From Bacteroidaceae bacterium (GTDB lineage Bacteria; Bacteroidota; Bacteroidia; Bacteroidales; Bacteroidaceae), in NCBI GenBank assembly GCA_017617315.1, contig JAFZWM010000027.1, positions 1-51,014 on the forward strand: DNA of 51,014 nt, read 5' to 3'. The translations under genes were made by a program, and so were the position numbers. Under the pieces are notes generated by a model. It searched no databases and was not told the DNA's origin. It saw nothing but the letters and a program-made list of their open reading frames with translations. Shown piece by piece: positions 1-7,494 of this stretch (the stretch's first letter is position 1; each line of letters starts with the position of its first letter).

Positions 1-20
1 AGGATCAAACTCTTCATTGT
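1..20 (-). rRNA. 16S rRNA gene, 5' end only
   Basis: The minus strand reads ACAATGAAGAGTTTGATCCT, the conserved first 20 bases of a Bacteroidetes 16S rRNA. Transcription runs leftward, so the rest of the gene and presumably the 23S and 5S genes lie outside the window. The mature 5' end is placed at base 20 by alignment to the known E. coli start, so it could be off by a few bases. Confidence 0.93.
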
Positions 21-279
21 AAATATAATTTGTTTAATTTCCTCAGCTCCGATAAATCGAATTGACAGTTCGTATCTTTTTTACCCATAAGTTATTTATC
101 TAACTTATAGCTCCTGTACTTCTTCGTCTATGTAAATCTTTCAATGAACTCTTTTTACCTATTCTTACCAGTACGCTATCAAGCGTTTTGTTTAGAAGTA
201 ATTTCTCACTTGAAATCACACTTTAAAGAACAAACTCTTTCGGGTTTTAAACACTCGTGTTTTGTTCCGAAAGACTTTG
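21..279 (-). other. rRNA operon leader with boxA-like motif
   Basis: This is the transcribed leader between the rRNA promoter and the 16S 5' end. On the minus strand it contains TTGTTCTTTAAAG at 221-233, which resembles the boxA antitermination element found in rRNA leaders. No protein gene is believable here; the short open frames lack coding character. Bases 311-497, beyond the promoter, are AT-rich and show nothing else I can name. Confidence 0.6.
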
Positions 280-310
280 CAAAGATACAGTCTTTTTCTT
301 TACATCCAAA
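280..310 (-). promoter_or_regulatory. rRNA operon promoter
   Basis: On the minus strand TTTG (307-310) is followed after exactly 19 bases by TATCTTTG (280-287). This matches the Bacteroidetes -33/-7 consensus (TTTG, about 19 bases, TAnnTTTG). It lies about 260 bases upstream of the 16S 5' end, a normal distance for an rRNA leader. Confidence 0.85.
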
Positions 311-497
311 CTTTTTACGGATTATTTTTTCAAAAATACGCAAAAAACTTGCTTTCACACATTTTACACATTATATATCTATATAGAGGCAAACGAACGT
401 TTTTTATATACTAATCGGAGATTTTATGGGGTAAAAAATAGGCTTACAAAAATGCGTCGTATTTATACGGCAATTATCCAGCAATAATCGGGCATCT

Positions 498-554
498 GAA
501 TAGAATGATGTTTTCTAACATCTGAAAAATTAAGGGCTATTATGTATTCTATTC
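498..554. promoter_or_regulatory. Inverted repeats upstream of rubredoxin gene
   Basis: A perfect 9-base inverted repeat, GAATAGAAT (498-506) and ATTCTATTC (546-554), encloses a second hairpin, GATGTT-ttct-AACATC (507-522). It ends about 90 bases before the rubredoxin start. It could be an operator or an RNA structure; only the symmetry is seen. Confidence 0.35.
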
Positions 555-645
555 GAAAATATGTAGTATATTGCAGTCGTGTTTTGACAGGATACTGCGA
601 TTCACTATTTAATAAATAAGTATTAACAAACTAAAAAATTTTACT

Positions 646-807
646 ATGACAAAGTATGTTTGCGACATTTGCGGTTGGGAGTACGACCCTGAAGTTGGAG
701 TTCCGGAAGCTGGAATTGAACCGGGAACTGCATTCGAAGATCTTCCAGATGATTTTGAATGTCCTCTGTGCTCGGTAGGAAAAGACCAGTTCAGCCCAGC
801 TGAATAA
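646..807 (+). CDS. Rubredoxin
   Basis: This 53-residue protein carries one iron on four cysteines and acts as a cytoplasmic one-electron carrier. The two rubredoxin knuckles are plain: CDICG near residue 6 and CPLCSVGK near residue 39, with the usual acidic stretch between them and the family's usual length. The ATG at 646 gives the standard N-terminus ([11 protein letters not shown]). It stands alone, after the rRNA leader and before a repeat region. Known partners of rubredoxin in anaerobes include flavodiiron proteins, and one is encoded at 13827-14984, so an oxygen- or peroxide-reducing chain is a reasonable inference. I saw no clear -7 box for it. Confidence 0.95.
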   Translation: MTKYVCDICGWEYDPEVGVPEAGIEPGTAFEDLPDDFECPLCSVGKDQFSPAE

Positions 808-929
808 AAAGAAAATATTTCTGTTGTTTTATAAATTTACGCGGATAGGGACTGCCTTTTTGAGAGACAGCCCCTATCATTTTATTTTTCTGACTATAAA
901 TTACACAGCAGAAAAACTAAACCAATGCG

Positions 930-1197
930 ATTATTCAGCTTTCTTACTATCAATTTACTGTTTATCCATCTCCTACCTTGCCCGTACTCTTCGGCTTGCT
1001 TCCCCATTACTATCGGCTTGCTTGAACGTACCCTGAACGTATCTTGAACGTACCTTGAACGTACCTTGAACGTACCTTACCCGTAGCTACTCCGAAGCTA
1101 CCCCGTATCTTCTGGCTTACTTACCTATACCATGGCACGATTTTTCAACTTTCAATTAAAGACATTGTCAATTGTCCATTGTCAACTGTCAACTAAG
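930..1197 (-). repeat. Dispersed intergenic repeat, copy 1
   Basis: This gene-free stretch between the converging rubredoxin and ADP-ribosylglycohydrolase genes is built of short degenerate words. Its minus strand shares long words with 24255-24480, including GTAGCTACGGG followed by AAGGTACGTT, and CAAGCCGATAGTAA. The right end (1164-1195) is a degenerate repeat of ATTGTCA-type words. I see no open frame with coding character and no transposase. Bases 808-929 show nothing distinctive beyond AT-rich sequence. Confidence 0.7.
1021..1086 (+). repeat. 11-base tandem repeat
   Basis: CTTGAACGTAC is repeated with an 11-base period: 1021-1031, 1032-1042 (two changes), 1043-1053, 1054-1064 and 1065-1075, then a degenerate unit to 1086. 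It lies inside the larger dispersed repeat. The period matches about one helical turn of DNA. Confidence 0.85.
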
Positions 1198-1218
1198 GCT
1201 TATGCAAACCCCGAACAT

Positions 1219-2019
1219 CTACCGCAAAATCTTGCAAACCTCGGATTCGGGATTGAATTTTGTTTCAAAATCGGACAAGACGCAAATCATTTCTGTAGGA
1301 AGAAGGCTCAAGGCTTTTGTTGCGATTTCTGCCGGAACGCCGTAGCATGCTTCGGCAAGCGAACCTACGATTGCGCCAAGCGTATCGCTATCGCCACCAT
1401 ACGAGACGGCTCTTCGCACGGCATCTTCGAAATCTGACGACTGCGAGAAAAGATGAAGAGCCAACGGAACACATCCCTGACAAGTTTCGTTCCACTCCCC
1501 TTCCTTCGGGATTCGTTCGAGATAATCATCGCCATATATTTTCAGACAATGAAGTCGGGCATCTTCGAGAGGATTCTTCCATATTTTATTGCGGATATTG
1601 AAAATGGCAAGGGCTATGGCCTGAGCGCCTTTGATGCCTTCGGGATGAGAATGAGTACATTCGGCTGACTTTGCAGCCTCTTCTGCCACTTCTTCGGCCG
1701 AAGAAAAAGCCCATCCGGTTGGAGAAACTCGCATTGCCGCGCCGTTTCCGTAACTGCCATAAGGCTGAGGATTTTCTGAACGAATCCATCTTGAAAACGA
1801 ACAACCGTATGCGCCCATCGGATTTGGATATTTACGACACCAATGAACAAGGCTATCGCGATATGAAACTCCTTTAAGAATGGCATCGGCAACGGCTATT
1901 GTGCAGACAGAATCGTCGGTAAATGAACAACCTTGCGGAAAAAAATCAAAATTGTAATCTAAGGTATTGCTGAATTCATAAGTACTTCCGGCAATATCAC
2001 CTATAATTGCTCCTATCAT
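1219..2019 (-). CDS. ADP-ribosylglycohydrolase family protein
   Basis: The protein (266 residues) belongs to the DraG/ADP-ribosylhydrolase family, all-helical enzymes that use two Mg ions to remove ADP-ribose from proteins or small molecules. Visible signatures in order are the N-terminal GAIIGDIAGS, the metal-binding FTDDS near residue 33, GNGAAMR, THSHPEG and the C-terminal GGDSDTLGAI. Most relatives have TDDT; here the last residue is Ser. The ATG at 2019 starts directly at the conserved N-terminus. It lies 40 bases downstream of the LysR gene on the same strand, so the two are probably co-transcribed. The substrate cannot be told from sequence. Confidence 0.92.
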   Translation of the reverse strand: MIGAIIGDIAGSTYEFSNTLDYNFDFFPQGCSFTDDSVCTIAVADAILKGVSYRDSLVHWCRKYPNPMGAYGCSFSRWIRSENPQPYGSYGNGAAMRVSPTGWAFSSAEEVAEEAAKSAECTHSHPEGIKGAQAIALAIFNIRNKIWKNPLEDARLHCLKIYGDDYLERIPKEGEWNETCQGCVPLALHLFSQSSDFEDAVRRAVSYGGDSDTLGAIVGSLAEACYGVPAEIATKALSLLPTEMICVLSDFETKFNPESEVCKILR

Positions 2020-2059
2020 AATCTGTTTATGTTAACTGCTTCTGCAAAAATAGCAATTT

Positions 2060-2965
2060 TTACAGAAACTCGAGCATACTCATGTTATAAGCCTTGTTTT
2101 CGCAGAGCATATTTAGAAATTCTTTCGTGGCACGCTTCATGTAGGCGTTGCTGCAAGTGTGGAACGAGCCTTCCATCTGCGTTCCACGCTGGTCGAGCGT
2201 AAGGACTTTGATGCCTGGAGTTCTGACTACGGCGGCCTGACTGATTACGCTTACAAGCTGACTCGAGGAGCGCACGAGGTCGAGCAGAAGATTTACTTCG
2301 TTTATTTCGAGACGGATGTCGAAGCGATAATCCTTGTCTTTGGTGAGCAAATCGAACGTGTTTCGAGCCTGCAAGCCCTTGGCAGGCATGGCAAAAGGAA
2401 ACTTCTCGATATCAACAAGGCGAACCTTCTCATGTCGTGCAAGAGGATGAGTATCGGAAACGATAATGGCAAGCTTATTGTCGAACATGATGTGCGAGTC
2501 GATGCCCGGCTGGACAAAATTCGGCTTGTAGCTAAGAGCCACGTCGATGCGCTCCTCGTTGAGCATCTTCAGAAGAGTCTCCATTGAGTGGCACATGATG
2601 TTAATCTTGACGCCCGGATATTGTTTCATGAACATGAGAACAGTTTCCTTGAGGAGCGGCAAAAATGAATAAGTCGAACCGATGTTAAGCTCGCCAGAAT
2701 CGAGCATCTGAATGTCGCGGATGCGGTCGAGACAGCTTGCGGCCGCCTTCAGAGTGCGTTCGGCCTGCGGAAGAAAAGCCTTCCCGACATCAGTAAGACT
2801 TACATGATGTGAGTCGCGTGTGAGGAGCGATGCACCAAGTTCGTTCTCAAGCTGCTGAATCTGCTGCGATACTGTACTTTGCGATATGTTGAGCTGGCGC
2901 GCTGCCTCGCAAAAATTCAAAACTTCGGCTACCTTGACAAAATATCTTATCTGCCTTAATTCCAT
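2060..2965 (-). CDS. LysR family transcriptional regulator
   Basis: This 301-residue protein has the full LysR layout: an N-terminal winged helix-turn-helix (residues about 1-60, with AARQLNISQSTVSQQIQQLE as the recognition region) and a periplasmic-binding-like effector domain starting near GELNIGSTY (residue about 93). It is divergent from the small membrane protein and ThrE-type exporter genes at 3222-4718, the usual arrangement for a LysR regulator and its target. It also lies just upstream of the ADP-ribosylglycohydrolase gene. The effector is unknown. Confidence 0.93.
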   Translation of the reverse strand: MELRQIRYFVKVAEVLNFCEAARQLNISQSTVSQQIQQLENELGASLLTRDSHHVSLTDVGKAFLPQAERTLKAAASCLDRIRDIQMLDSGELNIGSTYSFLPLLKETVLMFMKQYPGVKINIMCHSMETLLKMLNEERIDVALSYKPNFVQPGIDSHIMFDNKLAIIVSDTHPLARHEKVRLVDIEKFPFAMPAKGLQARNTFDLLTKDKDYRFDIRLEINEVNLLLDLVRSSSQLVSVISQAAVVRTPGIKVLTLDQRGTQMEGSFHTCSNAYMKRATKEFLNMLCENKAYNMSMLEFL

Positions 2966-2998
2966 GTTCTTCTACGTTATTCGTTTATTTAGCGGTGC

Positions 2999-3006
2999 AA
3001 AGATAC
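2999..3006 (-). promoter_or_regulatory. -7 box of LysR gene promoter
   Basis: The minus strand reads TATCTTTG followed by CA, a perfect Bacteroidetes -7 element about 34 bases before the LysR start codon. No matching TTTG is present at the expected distance, so the -33 element is weak or absent. Confidence 0.5.
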
Positions 3007-3130
3007 AACTTTATCGGCTCGCCTTGCATCGGATTTTGTTTTATTTTCGATAACTGCAATCGATTCCATCAATAATAAACAGTAATACTTTTTTACGATT
3101 GCGGCAATAGAAACATATAATCACCATTTC

Positions 3131-3161
3131 TTTTCCGATGCAACAATATGCAATAATTTTG
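3131..3161 (+). promoter_or_regulatory. Promoter of the ThrE-type exporter operon
   Basis: TTTT (3131-3134, one mismatch to TTTG) is followed after 19 bases by TAATTTTG (3154-3161). It lies about 60 bases before the first start codon. Just downstream, AGTCGG (3171-3176) and CCGACT (3191-3196) form an inverted repeat that could be an operator for the divergent LysR protein or a leader hairpin. Confidence 0.55.
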
Positions 3162-3221
3162 CACTCCGAAAGTCGGAAAGATAATCTCTCCCGACTAAAG
3201 AATTAAATATAAAACATTGAT

Positions 3222-3443
3222 ATGGAGTATATTGCGAATACACTATCAGCACATTTGATGATGAGCCGAGTTGTAATTGTCTGGCTTCTGATTTTCGGAG
3301 TTGTAATCTTCAGTTTCGGCTTTAACGTAGTAAGAAAGTTGCGGCTGCTCAACGACAAGCATCACATAATCAACGTGGACCGCGACCTTGTAGACATAGA
3401 AATCCTCGAAGAAAACGAAGAAGATGGAGACGACGAACTGTAA
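3222..3443 (+). CDS. Small single-span membrane protein
   Basis: I do not recognise this 73-residue protein. It has one hydrophobic segment (about residues 17-36, VVIVWLLIFGVVIFSFGF) followed by a basic stretch and a strongly acidic C-terminus (EENEEDGDDEL), so it is probably a membrane protein with a cytosolic tail. Its last 20 bases overlap the start of the ThrE-type gene, which argues for translational coupling and a role linked to that exporter. It is the first gene after a recognisable promoter and looks real. Confidence 0.65.
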   Translation: MEYIANTLSAHLMMSRVVIVWLLIFGVVIFSFGFNVVRKLRLLNDKHHIINVDRDLVDIEILEENEEDGDDEL

Positions 3444-4260
3444 CGACTCATGGTCGCACGAATATGTGAAGGAAGTGTGCCAATTTCTGTCGGACTACGC
3501 CACCGCCATGCTGTCGGCCGGCGCTACGACATCGAGAATTGAGCGATGCGTAACCCGGATTTCGCACAAATACATGGTAGAAGTAGACATGTCGATTTTG
3601 CCGACGCGCATTCTGCTGACCGTGTGGGACAGCGAACACAGCCACAACTACAGCCAGGTGGGCAAGACGCACAGAAACGGCATCAATCTGAACACGACGA
3701 CGCAACTTAGCCTTCTGAGCCACAAGATTGAGGACTGGATTCCATCGGCAGAATGCAAGGACATAGAAGAAGGGCTGCTGGGCAACGTGAAAGAATCGGC
3801 CATCGAACTGAAGAAAATTCTCGACGTTCCGAGAATAAACAAGCACATCGTCATTTTTCTGACAGCCGTTGCCAATCTATCGTTCTGCCGGCTGTTCAAC
3901 GGCGACTACATTGCAATGGCCATCGTTTTTGCCAACACGGCCGTTGGATTCTACTACAAGAATCTGCTTCTGTCGTGGAACATAAACCAGCACATCGTAA
4001 CGATAATAGCCAGCATAATCTCGGCACTCATCGGCTCGTCGGGATTCATCTTCGGCATAAGCAGCACGCCAAACATCGCGCTTGCCACCTCGGTGCTGTG
4101 GCTCGTGCCCGGAATTAGATTTATTAACGCAATGAGCGACATTCTGCGCGGCCACTATCTGGTGGCTCACAGCCGACTGACGGACGCACTAATAACGACA
4201 ATCTGCCTGTCTGTCGGCCTATGCCTCGCTCTCATAATCTTTCAGATAGAATGGAGATGA
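3424..4260 (+). CDS. Threonine/serine exporter family protein (YjjP/ThrE N-terminal type)
   Basis: The 278-residue protein matches the DUF1212/ThrE family half: a soluble N-terminal portion with the motif SAGATTSRIERCVTR near residue 32, then about five membrane spans (from about residue 145 to the C-terminus). In Corynebacterium ThrE is one long protein, while in many bacteria it is split into YjjP-like and YjjB-like halves. The second half follows here with overlapping stop and start codons. Family members export threonine and serine, or dicarboxylates in the E. coli pair; the true substrate is not shown. The gene is divergent from a LysR regulator. Confidence 0.88.
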   Translation: METTNCNDSWSHEYVKEVCQFLSDYATAMLSAGATTSRIERCVTRISHKYMVEVDMSILPTRILLTVWDSEHSHNYSQVGKTHRNGINLNTTTQLSLLSHKIEDWIPSAECKDIEEGLLGNVKESAIELKKILDVPRINKHIVIFLTAVANLSFCRLFNGDYIAMAIVFANTAVGFYYKNLLLSWNINQHIVTIIASIISALIGSSGFIFGISSTPNIALATSVLWLVPGIRFINAMSDILRGHYLVAHSRLTDALITTICLSVGLCLALIIFQIEWR

Positions 4261-4718
4261 CAGATTTGCTTCAGGACGGCTTCTACGCCTGTCTGGCTGC
4301 CATAGGATTTGGCAGCATAAACAATCCGCCGCGCCGCCTGCTTATATGGTGCGGACTGATTGCCGCCGTGGGACATGCTACGCGATACTATCTTATGCAT
4401 TGCGAATGGCAAATGAACATAGTCATTGCCGGATTCATAGCCGCCTCGGTCATCGGACTGCTGTCGGACATCGCGGCGCATCACAAGCATTGCCCGAGCG
4501 AGATTTTCTCATTCCCCGCCCTGCTGCCGATGATTCCGGGAATGTATGCCTACGGAACGGTTCAGGCTCTTGTCCTGTATATATATCAGCATCAGAACAA
4601 CGGCGAAACGGGACACTATCTCGATCTGTTCATCTACAACGGAACGATGACGCTTCTCATCATTCTGATGATGGTGGTGGGCTTGTCCGTACCAAGACTT
4701 TTAAAATTTACAAAGTGA
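4251..4718 (+). CDS. Threonine/serine exporter family protein (YjjB/ThrE_2 type)
   Basis: This small integral membrane protein (155 residues from the ATG at 4251) is the C-terminal partner of the split ThrE exporter (DUF3815/ThrE_2). It has about five hydrophobic spans, the family pattern AAIGFGSINNPPRR near residue 15, and FPALLPMIPGMYAYG near residue 85. Two in-frame ATGs compete: 4251, inside the upstream gene, and 4257, which overlaps its stop as ATGA. Both give the same mature protein apart from two residues. The tight overlap supports a two-subunit complex made in fixed ratio. Confidence 0.87.
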   Translation: MEMTDLLQDGFYACLAAIGFGSINNPPRRLLIWCGLIAAVGHATRYYLMHCEWQMNIVIAGFIAASVIGLLSDIAAHHKHCPSEIFSFPALLPMIPGMYAYGTVQALVLYIYQHQNNGETGHYLDLFIYNGTMTLLIILMMVVGLSVPRLLKFTK

Positions 4719-4795
4719 CTACGTAATATATATTAGGCTTATCTCTCTTATATCAAGCAATGTCAGACTACAATCAACAACTATCTTAAACAGAA

Positions 4796-4824
4796 GGCTC
4801 GCTGACGATAGCGAGCCTTTCTCT
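4796..4824. terminator. Bidirectional terminator
   Basis: GGCTCGCT-gacgat-AGCGAGCC (4796-4817) is followed by TTTCTCTT. It separates the ThrE-type operon from the convergent acyltransferase gene. Confidence 0.8.
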
Positions 4825-5780
4825 TATCTTGAAAGTTTTTTGACTATTTGGCTGAGCAGGAATGCAAGCGCGACACTCAGCACAGGCATGAGGACGAAGC
4901 ACAACGTCTCGCTGAAATGAAGAAGCCGGCACATCTGAAGACATCGTTCGTTTAGAAGATAAATCTCAAGCGTTATCGAGCCACAAAAAGACAATATTCC
5001 GAAACTCCTTATTCTGTCGAGAGCGAAAGACATCAACAAACAGAACGACAGAGCCGTAAAGATGTTTACAAGATACGTGAGTTTATAAAAATCTTTCTGC
5101 AAAAACGTGTTAAAAATGAAGCACATCACAAAGATCATCAAACCGAAAACGACAGAATATTTAGGCAAATCGGTTTTCTGTTGAACTAATTTTCCAAGCG
5201 TCAAGCCGAGCAAGAAAATCGGCAAACGATTGATGACGATAAGCAGTCGGCCAATGTGCATGTCCTTTGCCGGAGAAAGATTCAAGCCGAGGATTACTAC
5301 AATCAATAGAAAAATGAAAGTCAACTGACTTTTTTCATTCTTCAGAAATGCAAAAAACAGCGGAACGAGCAAATAAAACGCGAGAATCGCCGGAATATAC
5401 CAGTCGGTCAAATCGCCTTCAATCCAAAAACGAAGATTGGTTACCCTATACAGAAATTGCCAAATGCCTTCGGGCGAAAAATGAAACTCCTTGTACAAGC
5501 AATAATAAAGATGCCATACAACAGCCACAATCAGATAAGTTGGCAAAATACGGAGAAAGCGTTTTTTCAGAAACAGACCGGCATCGGGATTCTTCGTCCA
5601 CGAAAAAAACAAGCCAATCCCGGAAATGAGAAAGAAAATATCGACTCCGAGATTTCCCTGCGACTGAATCAGATCGAAAAACGTATCGGGAAAAATATGA
5701 GGCGCATGGAAAAGCACGACGAGAAAAATAGCTATTCCCATCAGCTGAGAACGATGCTTGGATAAGAGATACAGATTCAT
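4824..5780 (-). CDS. Acyltransferase 3 family membrane protein
   Basis: The protein (318 residues) has about ten hydrophobic segments and the N-terminal pattern of OafA/YrhL-type acyltransferases, here HRSQLMGIAIFLVVLFHA with the conserved histidine, followed by GNLGVDIFFLISG. Such enzymes transfer acetyl or other acyl groups to surface sugars across the inner membrane. I chose the ATG at 5780 because the sequence upstream of it in frame (KKRR-rich) does not resemble the family. It is a single gene between two similar terminators. The acceptor sugar is unknown. Confidence 0.85.
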   Translation of the reverse strand: MNLYLLSKHRSQLMGIAIFLVVLFHAPHIFPDTFFDLIQSQGNLGVDIFFLISGIGLFFSWTKNPDAGLFLKKRFLRILPTYLIVAVVWHLYYCLYKEFHFSPEGIWQFLYRVTNLRFWIEGDLTDWYIPAILAFYLLVPLFFAFLKNEKSQLTFIFLLIVVILGLNLSPAKDMHIGRLLIVINRLPIFLLGLTLGKLVQQKTDLPKYSVVFGLMIFVMCFIFNTFLQKDFYKLTYLVNIFTALSFCLLMSFALDRIRSFGILSFCGSITLEIYLLNERCLQMCRLLHFSETLCFVLMPVLSVALAFLLSQIVKKLSR

Positions 5781-5841
5781 TCTTCTTTTTTTCTGCAAAT
5801 ATATAACAAATGCCGAACACATCTGCCCTACCGCGCGAAAA

Positions 5842-5871
5842 AAAGCTCGCCAATGATAGCGAGCCTTTCTT
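5842..5871 (-). terminator. Terminator of the efflux operon
   Basis: GCTCGC-caatgata-GCGAGC (5845-5864) is flanked by AAA and TTT runs. On the minus strand it follows the MFS gene stop (5881) and ends in a T-run. The stem is nearly the same as that of the terminator at 4796-4817. Confidence 0.8.
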
Positions 5872-5880
5872 TTTACAACA

Positions 5881-7494
5881 CTATTGCAGTCTTAGTTTCT
5901 TCTGAAGTTTATTGAAGCCGCTAAGCGTTCTTGCTCCAACAACAGACCATGCCGGCATCTTCTTGATTCGACGTCTGACAAGCGGACGGTCCCACAACAC
6001 GAATATGGCAATGAACATCAAACATACCCATATTGTCCATCCGTAGAGAATCTTTACGGTTTGAGCAAGAAGCAACTCGACCATGCCTTTCATATACAAG
6101 CCCAAATCGAACGGAGACTGTGAAAAATCTACCAGATTTATATATCCGTTGTAGCGTGCAAAGCCATCGGCAACATAATAACCTATGCCCTTTGCAAGTA
6201 TTGCTCCGCCAATAGAGCCTCCGCCAAACATGTGAAGAAAATTAAATATACACAATGCCTGAAAGAAATGCTCGAACGACATAACTTCGTGCAGACACCA
6301 CATCAGAGCGATGCACAAAACGGCATATCCAAAGCCACGGCAAATAAGCGGCGGAACCAACTGATAATATCCAACTTCAGGACTTACAAGAAGATAAAAT
6401 CCAAGGCAATACAGCCAGATGAAAGTCATACCTATGCCGATGAGACGATACTGACTCCACCGCATGAGTTTTAGCCATCCGAGGGAGAACAGGCAGCCTG
6501 CATAAACTCCTATGAGCGACCATTGGTTGAGCGTTTCGCAAGTCAAATCGCTATAGTGCATAACTTCCTCGTAATAAATCGTTTCCAACACATGCTCGAC
6601 CGACATTATACACTCGAACAAAGCCACAAAGAATATTATAGGCCGGAAGTATCGGTAACGAACAATCTTTGGCGAAATGAATGGCGACGGATGACTTTTC
6701 ATGCGCATCATATTCACAGCAAGAGTAAGGCAAGCCACGCCAGACATAGCACATATACGCGAAGAATGAAACCAGTCGAGCCAATCGCCATAATTCAGAA
6801 GCCATGCCACTTCGAGCCAGAACGACAGCCACAAAAATGCTCCAAACCAGTCGATGCCCCTGAACGGCACACGGCGGTCGGGCAGCATTGGGCAGAATGG
6901 TCGCGTTAGCAGAGCCTGAACGATTAGCACGACAAACATCAGCGCGATAACAAGCCAATGCATCAATCTCCAATGTCCGTAGAAAGCAAATGCAGCGGAA
7001 AGCCAGCCTGCTCCTTCGATGGCTGTGAGCAGAATGATGTGAAGCAACGGAAAGAATACAGCAAAATCACGCTTCGGAGTCATCCACAACTGAATGTTCG
7101 ACATACACTCGAACGTACCTTGAATTTTCGCCATTCCGCAGACGATACACACCAATCCCATCAACGGAAGCGGCAAGCGAAGCATCGTCAGCAGATTTAC
7201 GACGAGAATAACGGTTGCCGACGTCATGAGCAGAAACTTATTTGTGAACCGAAACTTGGTACGGAACAGGACTGGGAACCAGATTGCCATTCCGGCAAGA
7301 TTGCAATACATCAGCATCGTAACATCCTCGCGATACCAAGCATTCTCGCCAATCATATTGTTCATTGCACCCAAGTAAATGCCTCCGCTGAACTGAAAAC
7401 AAAATGCCAACACCACATAAATCCACGGCCGAACGGGCTTCGGAACCCAGTCGTGAAACATGGGCATTGCAAAAGGCGGAATCTTCTCTTCCAT
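5881..7494 (-). CDS. MFS transporter, inner-membrane subunit of tripartite efflux pump
   Basis: This 537-residue protein has about fourteen hydrophobic segments, consistent with the DHA2/EmrB-like branch of the major facilitator superfamily as it appears in Bacteroidetes. The sequence is divergent and lacks an obvious textbook motif A, so the call rests on topology, length and context. Its start codon overlaps the stop of the HlyD-type gene (ATGA at 7492-7496 read on the minus strand), and a TolC-type gene comes first in the operon. Together the three would form a proton-driven pump from the inner membrane to the outside. The substrate is unknown. Confidence 0.85.
   Translation of the reverse strand: MEEKIPPFAMPMFHDWVPKPVRPWIYVVLAFCFQFSGGIYLGAMNNMIGENAWYREDVTMLMYCNLAGMAIWFPVLFRTKFRFTNKFLLMTSATVILVVNLLTMLRLPLPLMGLVCIVCGMAKIQGTFECMSNIQLWMTPKRDFAVFFPLLHIILLTAIEGAGWLSAAFAFYGHWRLMHWLVIALMFVVLIVQALLTRPFCPMLPDRRVPFRGIDWFGAFLWLSFWLEVAWLLNYGDWLDWFHSSRICAMSGVACLTLAVNMMRMKSHPSPFISPKIVRYRYFRPIIFFVALFECIMSVEHVLETIYYEEVMHYSDLTCETLNQWSLIGVYAGCLFSLGWLKLMRWSQYRLIGIGMTFIWLYCLGFYLLVSPEVGYYQLVPPLICRGFGYAVLCIALMWCLHEVMSFEHFFQALCIFNFLHMFGGGSIGGAILAKGIGYYVADGFARYNGYINLVDFSQSPFDLGLYMKGMVELLLAQTVKILYGWTIWVCLMFIAIFVLWDRPLVRRRIKKMPAWSVVGARTLSGFNKLQKKLRLQ

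Noticed and set aside
144-487. Two short overlapping frames in the rRNA leader
   Set aside because: They cover the rRNA promoter and leader and have low-complexity Phe/Lys/Thr-rich translations.
1021-1086. CRISPR array
   Set aside because: The 11-base units are directly adjacent with no unique spacers, so this is a simple tandem repeat.
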